A DNA stretch of 64,000 nt from Streptomyces sp. LBL (GTDB lineage: Bacteria > Actinomycetota > Actinomycetes > Streptomycetales > Streptomycetaceae), in assembly GCF_029893585.1 (NCBI RefSeq), contig NZ_JARXYX010000012.1:62001-126000 (forward strand), read 5' to 3'. Made by a program: the position numbers and the translations under genes. Within the stretch, counting starts at the first letter, position 1. Each line of letters starts with the position of its first letter. The notes below the pieces were generated by a model. The model ran no database searches and was not told where the DNA came from. It worked only from the letters and a program-made list of their open reading frames with translations. Positions 50,336 through 58,747 of this stretch are shown here, in pieces.

Positions 50336-50382
50336 CCCACGCGCGCGTGCCCGGCCCTTTCGGGGGCACGCGCGCGTGTGGG
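50336..50382 (+). terminator. Long GC hairpin terminator after glgX
   Basis: A 15-base perfect stem, CACGCGCGCGTGCCC at about 50338-50352 with GGGCACGCGCGCGTG at about 50364-50378, loop of 11. It begins 19 bases after the glgX stop. The CGCGCGTGCC motif recurs downstream of treY. Confidence 0.8.
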
Positions 50383-50504
50383 CATCTTCGGGCCGTGTGT
50401 CCGTGGCCGTACGCGGACGGGACCGGTGTGGGCGGGACCGGTGTGGACGGGACCGACGCGGGGACGGTGACACGAAACGCTGTGGGGCGGGTACGTAGGT
50501 TTGT

Positions 50505-52853
50505 ATGACATCTGAGCGATCTGTCCCGGCGGTGCCGACAGCCACCTACCGGCTTCAGCTGCAGCCCGAGTTCCCGTTCGGGGCGGCCGCGGCGGTCGTG
50601 CCGTACCTGGCCTCGCTCGGCGTCTCGCACCTGCATCTGTCGCCCGTCCTGGAGTCGGTCCCCGGCTCCACGCACGGCTACGACGTCGTGGACCACGCGC
50701 GCGTACGCGAGGAACTGGGCGGCGAGGAGGGGCTGCGAGCACTGTCCCGCACCGCGCGGGAGCACGGGCTCGGTCTCGTGCTGGACATCGTGCCCAACCA
50801 CATGGCGATGGCCCCGCGCCACAACCGTGCCCTGTGGGAGGTGCTGCGGGAGGGCCCGAAGTCGCCGTACGCGCGCTGGTTCGACATCGACTGGGAGGCA
50901 CAGGGCGGCCAGGTGCTGCTGCCGGTGCTCGGCCGTCCGCTCGGCACGGAGTTCGAACACTTGGAGGTCGACGGGAACCTCCTGCGCTACTACGACCATG
51001 TGTTCCCGCTGCGCGAGGGCACCGAGGAGCTGCCCCTGCCGCAGCTGCTGGACGCCCAGTGGTACCGCCCTGCGTGGTGGCGGCTGGCCCGCACCGAGCT
51101 CAACTACCGGCGGTTCTTCAGCATCTCGGAGCTCATCGGGGTGCGGGTCGAGGACCCCGAGGTGTTCGAGGCGACACACGCCAAGATCCTCCAGCTGCTG
51201 CACGAGAGGGTGGTCGACGGGCTGCGTGTCGACCACCCCGACGGCCTGGCCGACCCCGACAGCTACCTCCGGCGGCTCCACGAGGCCACCGGTGGCCGCT
51301 GGACGGTCGTGGAGAAGATCCTGGCCGACGGGGAGCACCTGCCGGCCTCCTGGCCGGTGGCGGGCACCACGGGCTACGACGCCCTGCGGCACATCGACGG
51401 CCTGTTCGTGGATCCGGCGGGCGCCGGGGAACTTTTGGGCCAGTACCGGCGGTTCGCGGCCCCGCAGACGGACCGGGGCGGCGACTGGGCGGCGACGGTG
51501 CGGCGGGCGGCGTACAAGGTGCTCACGCACGAGCTGGCGGCCGAGGTGGACCGGCTGACCCGGGTGGTGAGCCGCCTGTGCGCCACCTCGCCGGAGCCCG
51601 CGCTGCGGGACCGCGCCCCCTGGGCGTTGCGGACCGCCCTCCAGGAGCTCCTGGTCCGCCTGGAGGTGTACCGGCCGTACTCCCCCGGGGACGCGTCCCG
51701 GGTCGTCACCGAGGAGGCCGCGACCGAGGCCCGCCTGGCGTTCGCGGTGCCCGAGGAGGCGGGCGCGGTCGACGTCGTACGGGATCTGGTGCTGGGGCGG
51801 TACGGCGACGGGCCCGCGCACGTCGAGTTCCGGACGCGGTTCGCGCAGACCGCGTCGGCGCTGCGGGCCAAGTCCGTGGAGGACACGGCGTTCTACCGCT
51901 ATGTGCCGCTGCTGTCGGCGACCGAGGTGGGCGGCAACCCGGGCAGTCCGGCCGTGTCCCCGGAGGACTTCCACGTCTACAGCGCGCGCGTGCAGCGCGA
52001 CTGGCCGGTGAGCGGGACCGTCGCCTCGACGCACGACACCAAGCGCAGCGCGGACGTACGGGCGGCCCTCGCGGTGCTCACCGAGTGCCCGCAGCGGTGG
52101 GCGGACGTACTGGCCGAGGTGACCCGCACCGGGGCGGGCGTGCCGGACGCGCAGTTGGCGTGGGCGGCCTGGCAGACGGTGTTCGGGCTCGGGCGGACGG
52201 AGGTCGGGCGGGTCCGGGAGGCGTTGCTGAAGCATGTGCGCGAGGCCGGGCTGTACACGAGCTGGACCGAGCAGGAGGCGCCGTACGAGGAGGCGGTGGA
52301 GGCGTTCGTCGCGGCCGGGCCGTGCGGGGTGCCGGGCGAGCACGTGGCTGCCCTCCGGAGCACTCTGGAACCCCACATCCGGGCGAACGTGCTGGGCACG
52401 GCCCTGGTCCAGCTGTCGATGCCCGGAGTGCCGGACGTCTACCAGGGCACGGAGGGTGAGTACCGGGCTCTGGTGGACCCGGACAACCGGCGGCCCGTGC
52501 GGTTCCCCCCGGAGGATCCCGGGGACAAGGGCGCGGTGACACGGGCGGCGCTGCGGCTGCGCGCGCGTCGGCCGGCGGCCTTCGGTGACGCGGCGACCTA
52601 CACACCCCTGGCCGCCGAGGGGCCGGCGGCGGGCCACTGTATGGCGTTCGTGCGCTCCGGGGAGGCGCTCACGGCGGTGACCCGGCTGTCGCTGCGGCTG
52701 GCGGAGGCGGGCGGCTGGCGGGACACCCTGCTGCCGCTGCCGCCCGGCCGGTGGGCCGACACGCTGGACCCCGGGCGGGAGTTCGCGGGACACCCGCGCG
52801 TGGCGGAGCTTTTCGACCGGCTTCCGGTGGCCCTGCTGGAGCGGATCGGGTGA
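50505..52853 (+). CDS. treY: Malto-oligosyltrehalose synthase
   Basis: 782 residues. The opening PTATYRLQLQPEFPFGAAAAVVPYLASLGVSHLHLSPVL and GSTHGYDVVDH are characteristic of TreY. GH13 catalytic blocks: DIVPNHMA, VDGLRVDHPDGLADP (nucleophile), VVEKILADGEHLP (acid/base), and STHDTKRSADVRAA. It converts the reducing-end alpha-1,4 bond of maltodextrin to alpha,alpha-1,1, forming maltooligosyl trehalose. The partner treZ is 3 kb downstream, separated by minus-strand genes, which is unusual since treY and treZ are often adjacent. Confidence 0.95.
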   Translation: MTSERSVPAVPTATYRLQLQPEFPFGAAAAVVPYLASLGVSHLHLSPVLESVPGSTHGYDVVDHARVREELGGEEGLRALSRTAREHGLGLVLDIVPNHMAMAPRHNRALWEVLREGPKSPYARWFDIDWEAQGGQVLLPVLGRPLGTEFEHLEVDGNLLRYYDHVFPLREGTEELPLPQLLDAQWYRPAWWRLARTELNYRRFFSISELIGVRVEDPEVFEATHAKILQLLHERVVDGLRVDHPDGLADPDSYLRRLHEATGGRWTVVEKILADGEHLPASWPVAGTTGYDALRHIDGLFVDPAGAGELLGQYRRFAAPQTDRGGDWAATVRRAAYKVLTHELAAEVDRLTRVVSRLCATSPEPALRDRAPWALRTALQELLVRLEVYRPYSPGDASRVVTEEAATEARLAFAVPEEAGAVDVVRDLVLGRYGDGPAHVEFRTRFAQTASALRAKSVEDTAFYRYVPLLSATEVGGNPGSPAVSPEDFHVYSARVQRDWPVSGTVASTHDTKRSADVRAALAVLTECPQRWADVLAEVTRTGAGVPDAQLAWAAWQTVFGLGRTEVGRVREALLKHVREAGLYTSWTEQEAPYEEAVEAFVAAGPCGVPGEHVAALRSTLEPHIRANVLGTALVQLSMPGVPDVYQGTEGEYRALVDPDNRRPVRFPPEDPGDKGAVTRAALRLRARRPAAFGDAATYTPLAAEGPAAGHCMAFVRSGEALTAVTRLSLRLAEAGGWRDTLLPLPPGRWADTLDPGREFAGHPRVAELFDRLPVALLERIG

Positions 52854-52884
52854 GGGAGACCCGCACGGTGCCCGCACGGTGGTG

Positions 52885-53150
52885 GCGGCACTGCACGCAC
52901 GCGTGCGGTCGGCGTGAGCGGACGGCGTGAGCGGACGGCGTGAGCGGTCGGAGCGACCTTACGCCCCGACCGCGCGCCGAACGCGCCTCACCGCCACGCG
53001 CGCATGCCCGCAGACGCTGCCTCTCTCCGAGCGCGCGTGCCGCAGGCGATCCGCCACCGCGCGCGCAGGCCGCAGACGCTGTCTCGCCGGGGCGCGCGTG
53101 CCGTACGCGAACGGCCGCCCCGCGCGCGTGCCGCCCCGGCTACCGCGCGG
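52885..53150. repeat. Repeat-rich gap downstream of treY (CGCGCGTGCC and GGCGTGAGCGGAC units)
   Basis: Three tandem 13-base units near GGCGTGAGCGGAC lie at about 52912-52950. From about 52975 to 53140 there are four or five CGCGCGTGCCG or CGCGCGCA elements, two of them joined by CGCAGACGCTGTCTC-like spacers. No gene is seen. The elements can pair with each other and may end both the treY and SSI transcripts. Confidence 0.6.
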
Positions 53151-53159
53151 GTGTCAGCC

Positions 53160-53582
53160 TCAGCCGTCCAGGGCGAAGACGGCCCCGGTCCGTGCCCGCA
53201 TCACGCAGCCGTTCGTGAAGGTCTCCGTGTAGTCGACCGGTCGGCCGTTCCACCGCCCGCGCGCGTGGGCGGTCACCGGCGCGTAGATCATCGTGCAGTA
53301 GGTGTCCGCGGCCGGAAGCGCGCGGATGTCGCCGGCGACCGTCTCCAGTTGCGCGCAGGCCTCGGCGGCGTGCTGGTGGCCCTGGGGCGGGTCGCACAGC
53401 AGCAGGGTCTCGCGGCTGTCGCCGGCACGGGCGGCGTCGCCCGTGGTGACGGTCACGAAGAGCCAGTCGCCCCGGTCGGCGGCGTGGGAGGCGGCCTGCG
53501 CCGGGGTCGCGAGGGCGAGGAGGACGGCGGCCGCGGCCGGCAGGGCGCCTCGGAGCGCTTTCGGTGTGGTGGTGTGCGTCAT
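53160..53582 (-). CDS. Subtilisin inhibitor-like (SSI family) secreted protease inhibitor
   Basis: 140 residues from ATG 53582 with a signal peptide (ALRGALPAAAAVLLALATPAQA). The SSI fold shows ETLLLCDPPQGHQHAAEACAQL, the reactive-site loop TYCTMIYAPVTAHARGRWNGR, and TFTNGCVMRARTGAVFAL. Four Cys give the two standard disulfides. By alignment to SSI (CPMVY) the P1 residue is Met, which suits subtilisin-like proteases. Its start overlaps the stop of the M14 peptidase gene (ATGA), so inhibitor and peptidase are translated together. Confidence 0.9.
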   Translation of the reverse strand: MTHTTTPKALRGALPAAAAVLLALATPAQAASHAADRGDWLFVTVTTGDAARAGDSRETLLLCDPPQGHQHAAEACAQLETVAGDIRALPAADTYCTMIYAPVTAHARGRWNGRPVDYTETFTNGCVMRARTGAVFALDG

Positions 53583-54928
53583 TCCCGATGCATCGGCACG
53601 GCGGCCTGGGAACCCCACCCCGACTCACCCGAACGGGAGCACGCGGGCGCGTACCGCGCGGCGAGTTCGAACGCGGCCCGCACGACCCGCGACTGGTACT
53701 CCACCTGCCGGGCGACGGGGACCCAGCGTGCCCCGCAGCCGTCGCGGTAGTCGGCGCACCACTCGTCGATCAGCCGGTCGAGGACGGGCAGTACCCCGGC
53801 CGGATCGGCACCGGTCCGGGTCACGAGCTGGTGCAGCAGCCCCGCCGTCCGCAGGGCCAGCCGCCGCCCGGCGATGCGCAGGGTGGCCAGGTGGGCGGAG
53901 CTGAGGGGCGGCAGCGGGCGGACCCCGTCGGGGACATCGGGGTCCCACGCGTCGGCGAGGCCGGGGCAGACCAGCAGGTAGTCCTCGACCGGGGCGAGCA
54001 GGCGGGCCGCGTCCGGGGCGGCCAGGACGTGCGGGCGGATCCGGGCGACGAGCACGTCGAGGATCCGTGCGTCGTTGCGCAGGGCGTGGCTCACGGTCCG
54101 CAGCACACCGGCCCGGTCCGCGGGCGCGCCGGCGTCCTCCACGGCCGCCACGCCCCACATGGGCGCCTCGACGACGGCGGTCACCGTGCCGTGCCGGTGC
54201 GGGTGGTACCAGGTCGACTCGACGGCGGCCTCGGTGATGGCGGCGGCCAGGTCGCCGGGGCTGGGTGGCGGTATCCGGTAGACGGCGGGCCCCAGGCGCG
54301 GCCAGTACAGGGTGTCGTACGGTCCGAGTTCGCGCGGTATGCCGAGACGGGCCGCGGTGTGCGCGACACGCTGGGCGAGGCCGGGCAGGTCGCGGGTGAG
54401 CTCGACGAAGCCGCCGCCGACGTCGACACCGTGCAGCGAGCACTGGAAGAAGGGCCGCAGCTCGTCCTGGAGGTCGAGCAGGGTGCGCGTCTCCGGCAGT
54501 ACGGCGGCGGCGGCGCCGTCGGGCAGCCACTCGGGTTGCTCCAGGAAGCCGGGCCGGAAGAAGTTCCGGAAGTAGTGGCCGAGGGTGTACGGGCCCCGCA
54601 GCCAGTCCTCGTTGCGCCGCAGGCCGTCGGGGTCGAGGCACAGCAGCAGGTTCCAGGTGGCGTCGGCGCCCGTGGTGAGCGTCGGATCGGCCAGGGCGCG
54701 CTCGGCCAGCCGCAGGACGGTGGCGCCGCCGACGGGTTCGTTGGCGTGCGGGCCGGCGACGACGAGGGCCTGACGGCTGCCGTGGCCGACGGAGAGCAGC
54801 CACAGGGGCGTGCCCGCGCGGGACGTGCCCGCCCGGCGCAGTCGGGCGGCTTCGGGGTGCCGGGCGACCAGCGCGGCCGCCCGGGCGCCGAGTTCGTCGA
54901 CGGTCGGGTAGCGGAGGAGGGGCGGCAA
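53579..54928 (-). CDS. M14-family zinc carboxypeptidase-like protein
   Basis: 449 residues from TTG 54928, chosen because GGAGG lies six bases upstream; TTG 54943 is an in-frame alternative with no such site. M14 features: GHGSRQALVVAGPHANEPVGG (zinc ligands His and Glu, HxxE), LLLCLDPDGLRRNEDWL, and the third-ligand region FFQCSLHGVDVGGGF. VEAPMWGVAAVEDAG may carry the catalytic Glu. There is no signal peptide, so it is probably cytoplasmic, unlike its partner, the secreted inhibitor. Confidence 0.82.
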   Translation of the reverse strand: MPPLLRYPTVDELGARAAALVARHPEAARLRRAGTSRAGTPLWLLSVGHGSRQALVVAGPHANEPVGGATVLRLAERALADPTLTTGADATWNLLLCLDPDGLRRNEDWLRGPYTLGHYFRNFFRPGFLEQPEWLPDGAAAAVLPETRTLLDLQDELRPFFQCSLHGVDVGGGFVELTRDLPGLAQRVAHTAARLGIPRELGPYDTLYWPRLGPAVYRIPPPSPGDLAAAITEAAVESTWYHPHRHGTVTAVVEAPMWGVAAVEDAGAPADRAGVLRTVSHALRNDARILDVLVARIRPHVLAAPDAARLLAPVEDYLLVCPGLADAWDPDVPDGVRPLPPLSSAHLATLRIAGRRLALRTAGLLHQLVTRTGADPAGVLPVLDRLIDEWCADYRDGCGARWVPVARQVEYQSRVVRAAFELAARYAPACSRSGESGWGSQAAVPMHRE

Positions 54929-54997
54929 AGCACACCTCCACAATGTGGTGCCGGCGGTTCACCTGCTGTACATGGCGTACGCACAGTCAGTCACGGC

Positions 54998-55013
54998 TTG
55001 ACAGGTACGTCAA
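54998..55013. promoter_or_regulatory. Palindrome TTGAC-N6-GTCAA upstream of the M14/SSI operon
   Basis: TTGACAGGTACGTCAA is a perfect five-base inverted repeat. On the minus strand TGTTGAC here, and a second TGTTGAC at about 55038-55044, could serve as -35 boxes or operator halves. Located about 70 bases before the peptidase start. Confidence 0.4.
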
Positions 55014-55081
55014 CACCAAGAAGAGCAAAGGGACTTGAGTCAACACATCAGGTAAAGCACAGGCCAGAGCTAAGGTTCGGC

Positions 55082-55633
55082 TCAGTCGACGGCGAGCCGG
55101 AAGGCCATCCGGCCGAAGCCGATCTGGTCACCCTCGCGGACCACCGCCGCGCCGATGACCCGCCGCCCGTTGACCGTCGTGCCGTTGGTGGATCCGAGGT
55201 CCCGCAGCACCCACATGCCGCCCTGCCGTCTGAGCTCGGCGTGCACCCGGGAGACCGTCTCGTGGGTCAGCCGCAGGCCGTTGGCCGGGTCGCGGCCGAT
55301 CCGCAGCGGGTGCCCGTTGCCGGGATGCGGCAGCAGCAGCTTGGGGAGCCGCTCGGCCTGCCAGGCCCTGCGCAGCCGTACGGTGAAGCCGGAGACCGCC
55401 TCGACGGTGCCGAACACCAGGCGGGAGACGCGGCTCTCCCGGGGCAGGTCGGCGGTGAGGTCGGCGAGTTCGTCCGAGCGTCGGGCGGAGAGCGCCAGTT
55501 CCATACGGTGGATGAACGTGTCGTGCGAGAGACGGCCCATGGCGACGCCGTCACGGAGTACCTTCAGCGCCTTGTCGCGTTCCGCGTCGGACAATCGCGC
55601 GGGATACGTGTTGAACTCGAAGGACGACGTCAC
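55082..55633 (-). CDS. DUF1707-FHA domain protein
   Basis: 183 residues from GTG 55633; the longer upstream frame is Arg/Pro noise. The N-terminal DUF1707 (PARLSDAERDKALKVLRDGVAMGRLSHDTFIHRMELALSARRSDELADLTADLP) is an actinobacterial SHOCT-like module. The C-terminal FHA domain has LRIGRDPANGLRLTHETVSRVHAEL and LRDLGSTNGTTVNGRRV, with the Arg, Ser and His that bind phosphothreonine. It probably docks onto a Ser/Thr-kinase substrate. No kinase gene is in the window. Single gene, ends about 140 bases from the peptidase promoter. Confidence 0.9.
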   Translation of the reverse strand: MTSSFEFNTYPARLSDAERDKALKVLRDGVAMGRLSHDTFIHRMELALSARRSDELADLTADLPRESRVSRLVFGTVEAVSGFTVRLRRAWQAERLPKLLLPHPGNGHPLRIGRDPANGLRLTHETVSRVHAELRRQGGMWVLRDLGSTNGTTVNGRRVIGAAVVREGDQIGFGRMAFRLAVD

Positions 55634-55806
55634 GCTCGTGATTGTCGGACAGTGAACGACCGGTGTCCAGGAAACGGGAGAACGCCCGGCACGCGCGCGT
55701 GGCCGACGACACCTGCCGCAAAGGGAAGGACTCACCGGCGTATCGATCTCGTTTGAAGCGCCAGGAACGGGCTACATCACGGTGAACAGACGAAGGGGAA
55801 CCGTCC

Positions 55807-57552
55807 GTGCAGTTCGAGGTGTGGGCACCGCAGGCCGCTCGTGTGACGCTCCATTGCGAGGAGGCCACGCGCGCCTTGGAGCGCGATCCGCAGCGCCCGG
55901 GGTGGTGGCACGGGGAGGCGGAGGCACAGGACGGCACACGGTACGGCTACGCGCTGGACGAGGGTCCGGTGCTGCCGGACCCACGATCCCGTCGGCAGCC
56001 GGACGGCCCGGACGGGCTGAGCGCGGTCGTCGAGCACGAGCGGTACACGTGGCACACCGAACGGGCCCGGCGTCCGCTGCCCGGGGCGGTGCTGTACGAG
56101 CTGCATGTGGGCACGTACACGCCGGAGGGCACGCTGGACGCGGCAGCCGAGCGGCTCGGGCATCTCGTGGAACTGGGCGTCACGCACGTCGAGTTGATGC
56201 CGCTGTGCCCCTTCCCCGGTCGGCACGGCTGGGGGTACGAGGGGGTCTCGCTGTGGGCGGTGCACGAGCCGTACGGCGGCCCCGAGGCACTGAAACGCTT
56301 CGTCGACCGGGCGCACGAGCTCGGCCTCGGCGTGGTCCTGGACGTCGTCCACAACCACCTGGGACCCTCGGGGAACCACCTTCCGCAGTTCGGTCCGTAC
56401 TTCACGGACACGCATCACACGCCCTGGGGTTCGGCGGTGAACCTGGACGCACCCGGCTCGGACGAGGTGCGCGCGTTCCTGCTGGGCAGCGCGCTCGCGT
56501 GGCTGCGGGACTACCGGATCGACGGGCTGCGGCTGGACGCGGTGCACGCGCTGGTGGACACGCGCGCGTACCCCTTCCTGGAGGAGCTGTCGACAGAGGT
56601 GGACACCCTCGCCGCCGAAGCGGACCGGCCGCTGTTCCTGGTCGCCGAGTCGGATCTGAACGACCCGCGGCTGGTCACCTCGCGCGCGACGGGCGGCCTC
56701 GGTCTGCACGCGCAGTGGAACGACGACTTCCACCACGCCCTGCACACCGCGCTGACCGGCGAGGACCAGGGATACTACGCCGACTTCGGGCGCGCTCCAC
56801 TGGCGGCGGTCGCCAAGACGCTCATGGGCGGTTACTTCCACGACGGCACGTACTCGAGCTTCCGGGGCCGGCACCACGGGCGCCCGCTGGATCGCTCGCG
56901 CGTGGCGGCGCACCGGCTCCTCGGCTACAGCCAGACCCACGACCAGGTCGGCAACCGTGCCCAGGGCGACCGTCTGTCGGCGTCCCTCTCCCCCGGCCTG
57001 TTGGCATGCGCGGCCGCGCTGGTCCTCACCGCGCCCTTCACGCCGATGCTGTTCATGGGCGAGGAGTGGGCGGCGGGCACACCGTGGCAGTTCTTCACCG
57101 ACCACACCGATCCCGAGCTCGCCGAGGCGGTACGGCGGGGCAGGCGCCGGGAGTTCGCCGCGCACGGATGGGCCGAGGAGGACGTCCCCGACCCGCAGGA
57201 CCCGGCGACCCGCGACCGCTCCTGCCTCGACTGGTCCGAGCCGGAACGTGAGCCCCACGCGCGCGTGCTGGCCTGGTACCGCGAGCTCATCGCGCTGCGC
57301 CACGAACAGGCGGACCTCACCGACCCGGACCTCGCCGACACCAAGGTGGCCTACGACGAGCAGGAACGCTGGCTGGCCTTCCGGCGAGGAGACGTCCGGG
57401 TGGCGGTGAACCTTTCCAAGGAACCGGCCGCCATCCCCCTGGGGCCCCGCGAAGCACGCGTCCTGGCGGCCTGGGAGCCCGTCGAGCCACCGGGCGCGGA
57501 CGGGGTGCTGGTCGTGCCCGGGGAGTCGTGCGTGGTGCTGCTGCAGGGGTGA
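55807..57552 (+). CDS. treZ: Malto-oligosyltrehalose trehalohydrolase
   Basis: 581 residues. N-terminal beta domain (FEVWAPQAARVTLHCEEATRAL), then the GH13 barrel: VLYELHVGTYTPEGTLDAAAERLGHLVELGVTHVELMPL, DVVHNHLGPSGN, nucleophile in IDGLRLDAVHAL, acid/base in LVAESDLNDPRLV, and YSQTHDQVGNRAQGDR. It releases trehalose from maltooligosyl trehalose made by TreY. With glgX and treY it completes the glycogen-to-trehalose route. ATG 55807 has a GAAGGGGA ribosome site. It ends at a repeat array shared with a convergent gene. Confidence 0.96.
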   Translation: MQFEVWAPQAARVTLHCEEATRALERDPQRPGWWHGEAEAQDGTRYGYALDEGPVLPDPRSRRQPDGPDGLSAVVEHERYTWHTERARRPLPGAVLYELHVGTYTPEGTLDAAAERLGHLVELGVTHVELMPLCPFPGRHGWGYEGVSLWAVHEPYGGPEALKRFVDRAHELGLGVVLDVVHNHLGPSGNHLPQFGPYFTDTHHTPWGSAVNLDAPGSDEVRAFLLGSALAWLRDYRIDGLRLDAVHALVDTRAYPFLEELSTEVDTLAAEADRPLFLVAESDLNDPRLVTSRATGGLGLHAQWNDDFHHALHTALTGEDQGYYADFGRAPLAAVAKTLMGGYFHDGTYSSFRGRHHGRPLDRSRVAAHRLLGYSQTHDQVGNRAQGDRLSASLSPGLLACAAALVLTAPFTPMLFMGEEWAAGTPWQFFTDHTDPELAEAVRRGRRREFAAHGWAEEDVPDPQDPATRDRSCLDWSEPEREPHARVLAWYRELIALRHEQADLTDPDLADTKVAYDEQERWLAFRRGDVRVAVNLSKEPAAIPLGPREARVLAAWEPVEPPGADGVLVVPGESCVVLLQG

Positions 57553-57599
57553 GTGGGGACGGGGTTCACCGGGGCAGTCCTCCGGGGGTGAGGCTTGCA

Positions 57600-57714
57600 C
57601 AAGCGCTTGCGTAAGCGTTTACGCCGACCGGTGCACTCCTCTGCGGACCTGGTCTGCGTAAGCGCTGACGTAAGCGCCGACGTCGTGACGTAAGCGTTTA
57701 CGTCACCGCTTACG
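57600..57714. repeat. Dense cluster of CGTAAGCG-type palindromic elements between convergent genes
   Basis: Five copies of a 14-base element CGTAAGCGNNKACG: plus strand at 57610, 57657, 57669 and 57689, and one on the minus strand at 57701-57714. A perfect CAAGCGCTTG is at 57600-57609. Copies at 57610 and 57689 have TTACG arms; the latter extends to a nine-base stem (57685-57693 with 57698-57706) around a GCGT loop. It may be a bidirectional terminator, a LacI-type operator cluster, or both. Confidence 0.8.
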
Positions 57715-57721
57715 CACCGCC

Positions 57722-58702
57722 CTACCGATCCGCGTCGTCCCGCTCGTCGTCGTCCCGTAGTTCCGTGACCCTCTCCAGCAGGATCGCCTCCCAGGCCCGG
57801 CGCAGTTGGGTGCGCAGGAGCGGGAGAGGCGTGGGGTCGCGGGTGTCCAGGCGGGTGTTCAGGCGGGTGTCCAGGCGGGCGGCGAGGCGGATGACCGTGT
57901 CGCAGCGGGCGAGCCAGAGGCCGCGCAGGCAGGGGCGGGCTCCGTAGCCGGCGAGGGTGGCGGCGCGCACGGCGGCCGGGGAACCCACGGCGAGCGCGAG
58001 GCCGGCGATGTCCTCGGCGGGGTCGCCGATGACGGTGTCGGTCCAGCCGAGGACACCGCGCACCCGGCCGTCGGAGCTGACCACGAGGTGTTCGCCCCGG
58101 AGGGCGTGGTGGACGAGGACCGCGGAACCGGGCTGCGCGGCGAGCTGGGCCGCGGCCGTCGGCGCGAGCTGGTGCAGGCGTACGGGGTCGGACTCGTCGG
58201 CCGCGGCGAGACGTCGGGCGACCTGCCCGGCGGCGCGGCGCAGGGCCTCCAGGGAGCGTGGCGCGGTACGCGGCACCCCGAGCGTCTCGGCCTGCCGGAC
58301 CGGCACCTCACGCAGGCCGGTGAGCAGCCCGGCCAGATCGGCCTCGCCGACGGCGGACACGCCGTGCTCCTCCCCGGACCCGCCGGGCACCCTGGTGTCC
58401 AGGGTGTAGGTCAGCCCGGCGACCCACTCGCCGTGCGCCACGCTCGTCGGCAGCGCGACCGGGAGGTGCGGGCGCACCAGGTCCCGCAGCCGCAGTTCAC
58501 GGCGCTGCCGGACGGCGGCCTCCTGGTCGGGGGCGAGGCGCAGGACGTGGCGGGCGCCGACCCACCAGGCGGAGTGCTCGCCGCCCTCGGCGACCGGCCG
58601 GACCTCGGGCCCGGCGCCGCCCGCGCCGACCCCGCTGTCCTTGAGCAGGGAACGGACCAGTTGGCGGACGGTGTCCGCGGTGGGTGTCGATGCCTGGGTC
58701 AT
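57722..58702 (-). CDS. APH-fold phosphotransferase-like protein with altered catalytic loop
   Basis: 326 residues. The fold follows aminoglycoside phosphotransferases: EGGEHSAWWVGARHVLRLAPD at the N-lobe, ALPTSVAHGEWVAGLTYTLDTRVPG, and GVLGWTDTVIGDPAEDIAGL at the metal site. The catalytic HGD is replaced by HHA (VLVHHALRGEHLVV), removing the base Asp, so kinase activity is doubtful. A short repeat RLDTRLNTRLDTRD and an acidic tail DDDERDDADR end it. Relatives with intact motifs act on small molecules; this one may be a binding or regulatory paralogue. Confidence 0.8.
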   Translation of the reverse strand: MTQASTPTADTVRQLVRSLLKDSGVGAGGAGPEVRPVAEGGEHSAWWVGARHVLRLAPDQEAAVRQRRELRLRDLVRPHLPVALPTSVAHGEWVAGLTYTLDTRVPGGSGEEHGVSAVGEADLAGLLTGLREVPVRQAETLGVPRTAPRSLEALRRAAGQVARRLAAADESDPVRLHQLAPTAAAQLAAQPGSAVLVHHALRGEHLVVSSDGRVRGVLGWTDTVIGDPAEDIAGLALAVGSPAAVRAATLAGYGARPCLRGLWLARCDTVIRLAARLDTRLNTRLDTRDPTPLPLLRTQLRRAWEAILLERVTELRDDDERDDADR

Positions 58703-58747
58703 GGTCGCGCCGCTGTCAGTCGGGGACGTGGGGACTCCTGCTGCTCG

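Noticed and set aside
49482..52877. 1131-codon minus-strand open frame opposite glgX end and treY
   Set aside because: It mirrors the codon pattern of treY and glgX; residues are Arg/Pro/Gly/His-rich with no family motifs. Antisense shadow in GC-rich DNA.
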